From positions 16,107-80,106 of the forward strand of contig PHBZ01000025.1 of NCBI GenBank assembly GCA_002840755.1: a DNA stretch of 64,000 nt, written 5' to 3'. The DNA comes from Chloroflexi bacterium HGW-Chloroflexi-10 (GTDB lineage Bacteria > Chloroflexota > Anaerolineae > Anaerolineales > Anaerolineaceae). Positions 63,090 to 64,000 of the stretch are shown in pieces (positions within the stretch are counted from its first letter, which is position 1; every line of letters begins with the position of its first letter). Made by a program: the position numbers and the translations under genes. Under the pieces are notes generated by a model that was not told the origin of the DNA, searched no databases, and saw only the letters and a list, made by a program, of their open reading frames with translations.

Positions 63090-64000
63090 ATGACAAGCAA
63101 TAAAGTACCTAATGGCCTTTTATCCACCAATCAACCAGATCTTTTCTTTGAAGATAATGCGGTTGGTAGATTAAAGAAAGAAGTATGGGAAGCCAGTGAT
63201 GCACAAATTGATGCAATTCTGGATGACTATGGTGTGCCATCCCCGGTCGAATGGGGAAAACCAGGCTCTTACATTCAAACAACTACCCGTTGGCAGGTGG
63301 AAGAAAACCGCAAGAAAAACGATGTTGTCTTTATCCCCGTCGGTTGTACTGAATTACACGGTCAACATTTACCCAGCGCTGCCGATACACTGTATGTCAG
63401 TGCCATCTGCGAAGGCGTTCGACGCTTCACAGCCAAACGCGGAGCACCGATTAACCTGGCCTTACCCCCACTTAATTACGGCGGCCACCCATTCCATCAC
63501 CTGGGTATGCCAGGGACTGTCATCGTCCGCGAACATGTCGTTCGTGAGATGATGATCGACGTCATGCTGGGTTTATGGAATGACGGATTCCGCAAACAAT
63601 TGATTGTAAATAATCATGGACAGTTGTGGATGCTCGAGTCAGCTATACAGGAATTCCAAAAACGCTACCAATTGCCCGGCATTTTCCGTGTGATCGACTG
63701 GCATCGCGGCGTACGCGAATTCTTCCGCCCAAGCGAACGTGGTGGTCAAATGGATACAAATTTTGTGCATGCTGATGAATCCGAGACCTCCCTCAGCCTG
63801 CTGCTGCATCCTGAAATGGTTGACATGAATTATGCAGTCGATACAGAAGGAAAGAGCTATTTGCCGGAAGGGCATTTCGACAAATCCGTAGACCCATTTG
63901 GCCGACCGAGCCGCTGGTCTGAAGGTGAAGGTCATTTTGCGATTGAAATTGCCGCAACCCCGGAAGGTGTCGTCGGAAAAGCCAAATCAGGAACAGCCCA
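63090..64000 (+). CDS. iolN: Creatininase-family 3-dehydro-scyllo-inosose hydrolase (3' end cut by window)
   Basis: 303 residues visible; the frame is open to the end of the window. AAAGGAG stands before the ATG. The creatininase-fold metal motif is VGCTELHGQHLPSAADT, followed by NYGGHPFHHLGMPGT, VNNHGQ and HADESETS. In the Thermotoga inositol pathway this family (IolN) opens the ring of the diketo-inositol to 5-keto-L-gluconate. Presence beside IolG, IolM and IolO supports that role rather than creatinine breakdown. Confidence 0.8.
   Translation, partial: MTSNKVPNGLLSTNQPDLFFEDNAVGRLKKEVWEASDAQIDAILDDYGVPSPVEWGKPGSYIQTTTRWQVEENRKKNDVVFIPVGCTELHGQHLPSAADTLYVSAICEGVRRFTAKRGAPINLALPPLNYGGHPFHHLGMPGTVIVREHVVREMMIDVMLGLWNDGFRKQLIVNNHGQLWMLESAIQEFQKRYQLPGIFRVIDWHRGVREFFRPSERGGQMDTNFVHADESETSLSLLLHPEMVDMNYAVDTEGKSYLPEGHFDKSVDPFGRPSRWSEGEGHFAIEIAATPEGVVGKAKSGTA

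Overview
The window looks like a chromosomal segment of a bacterium, most likely a Chloroflexota member of the Anaerolineae type. This is an inference from style, with no marker gene to confirm it. The pointers are a secreted protein with a long Thr-Pro-Glu/Asp-rich tail, a giant Calx-beta protein ending in a short FLPLLVK tail of the kind I associate with exported Chloroflexota proteins, lipoprotein substrate-binding proteins with LxxC lipoboxes, and Thermotoga-like sugar-acid enzymes. I see no rRNA, tRNA, CRISPR array, phage or insertion sequence. Coding density is high and base composition is moderate and fairly even.

Region 1 (2-11838, + strand) is a surface-polysaccharide locus: an asparagine-synthase-like C-terminal fragment, three glycosyltransferases, a FemAB-like and a GNAT acyltransferase, a CapK/PaaK-like adenylate-forming enzyme, then an acetyltransferase/aminotransferase/dehydrogenase trio (WbpD/WbpE/WbpB-like) suited to making a 2,3-diamino-2,3-dideoxy-hexuronate nucleotide sugar. 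It ends with a membrane-anchored FecR-like protein. Region 2 (12361-27330) is one ~15 kb gene for a secreted protein of about 4,990 residues: a beta-helix, cadherin-like domains and about 31 tandem Calx-beta modules, part of which is a recent duplication of a seven-module block.

Region 3 (28042-52475) is the most unusual part. Two paralogous cassettes (RpiR regulator, fused ABC permease, lipoprotein binding protein, HAD protein) face each other. The first has lost its ATPase gene apart from a short remnant; the second keeps it. Between and behind them, mostly on the minus strand, lie a phosphate transporter with its DUF47 partner, a PfkB kinase, a metallo-beta-lactamase-fold hydrolase, several HAD proteins (one fused to a TIM barrel, one a tandem), two uridine-kinase-like proteins and two phosphoglycerate-mutase-superfamily enzymes. 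One of these mutases is circularly permuted: its N-terminal ~310 residues match the C-terminal part of normal iPGM and its C-terminal ~215 residues match the normal N-terminus. The set suggests uptake and processing of an unidentified phosphorylated compound, with phosphate handling attached.

Region 4 (52668-64000, + strand) encodes a LacI regulator and a nearly complete Thermotoga-type inositol/hexuronate route: IolG, IolM, IolN (cut by the window end), IolO, UxaE, a mannonate-oxidoreductase-like SDR and a KDG kinase, plus a GlcF/GlcD pair. An identical 14-bp palindrome lies before lacI and before iolM and is the probable operator. Regions 3 and 4 start from divergent promoters at about 52.5-52.6 kb, so inositol phosphates (or another sugar or polyol phosphate) are one reasonable guess for the substrate of region 3.
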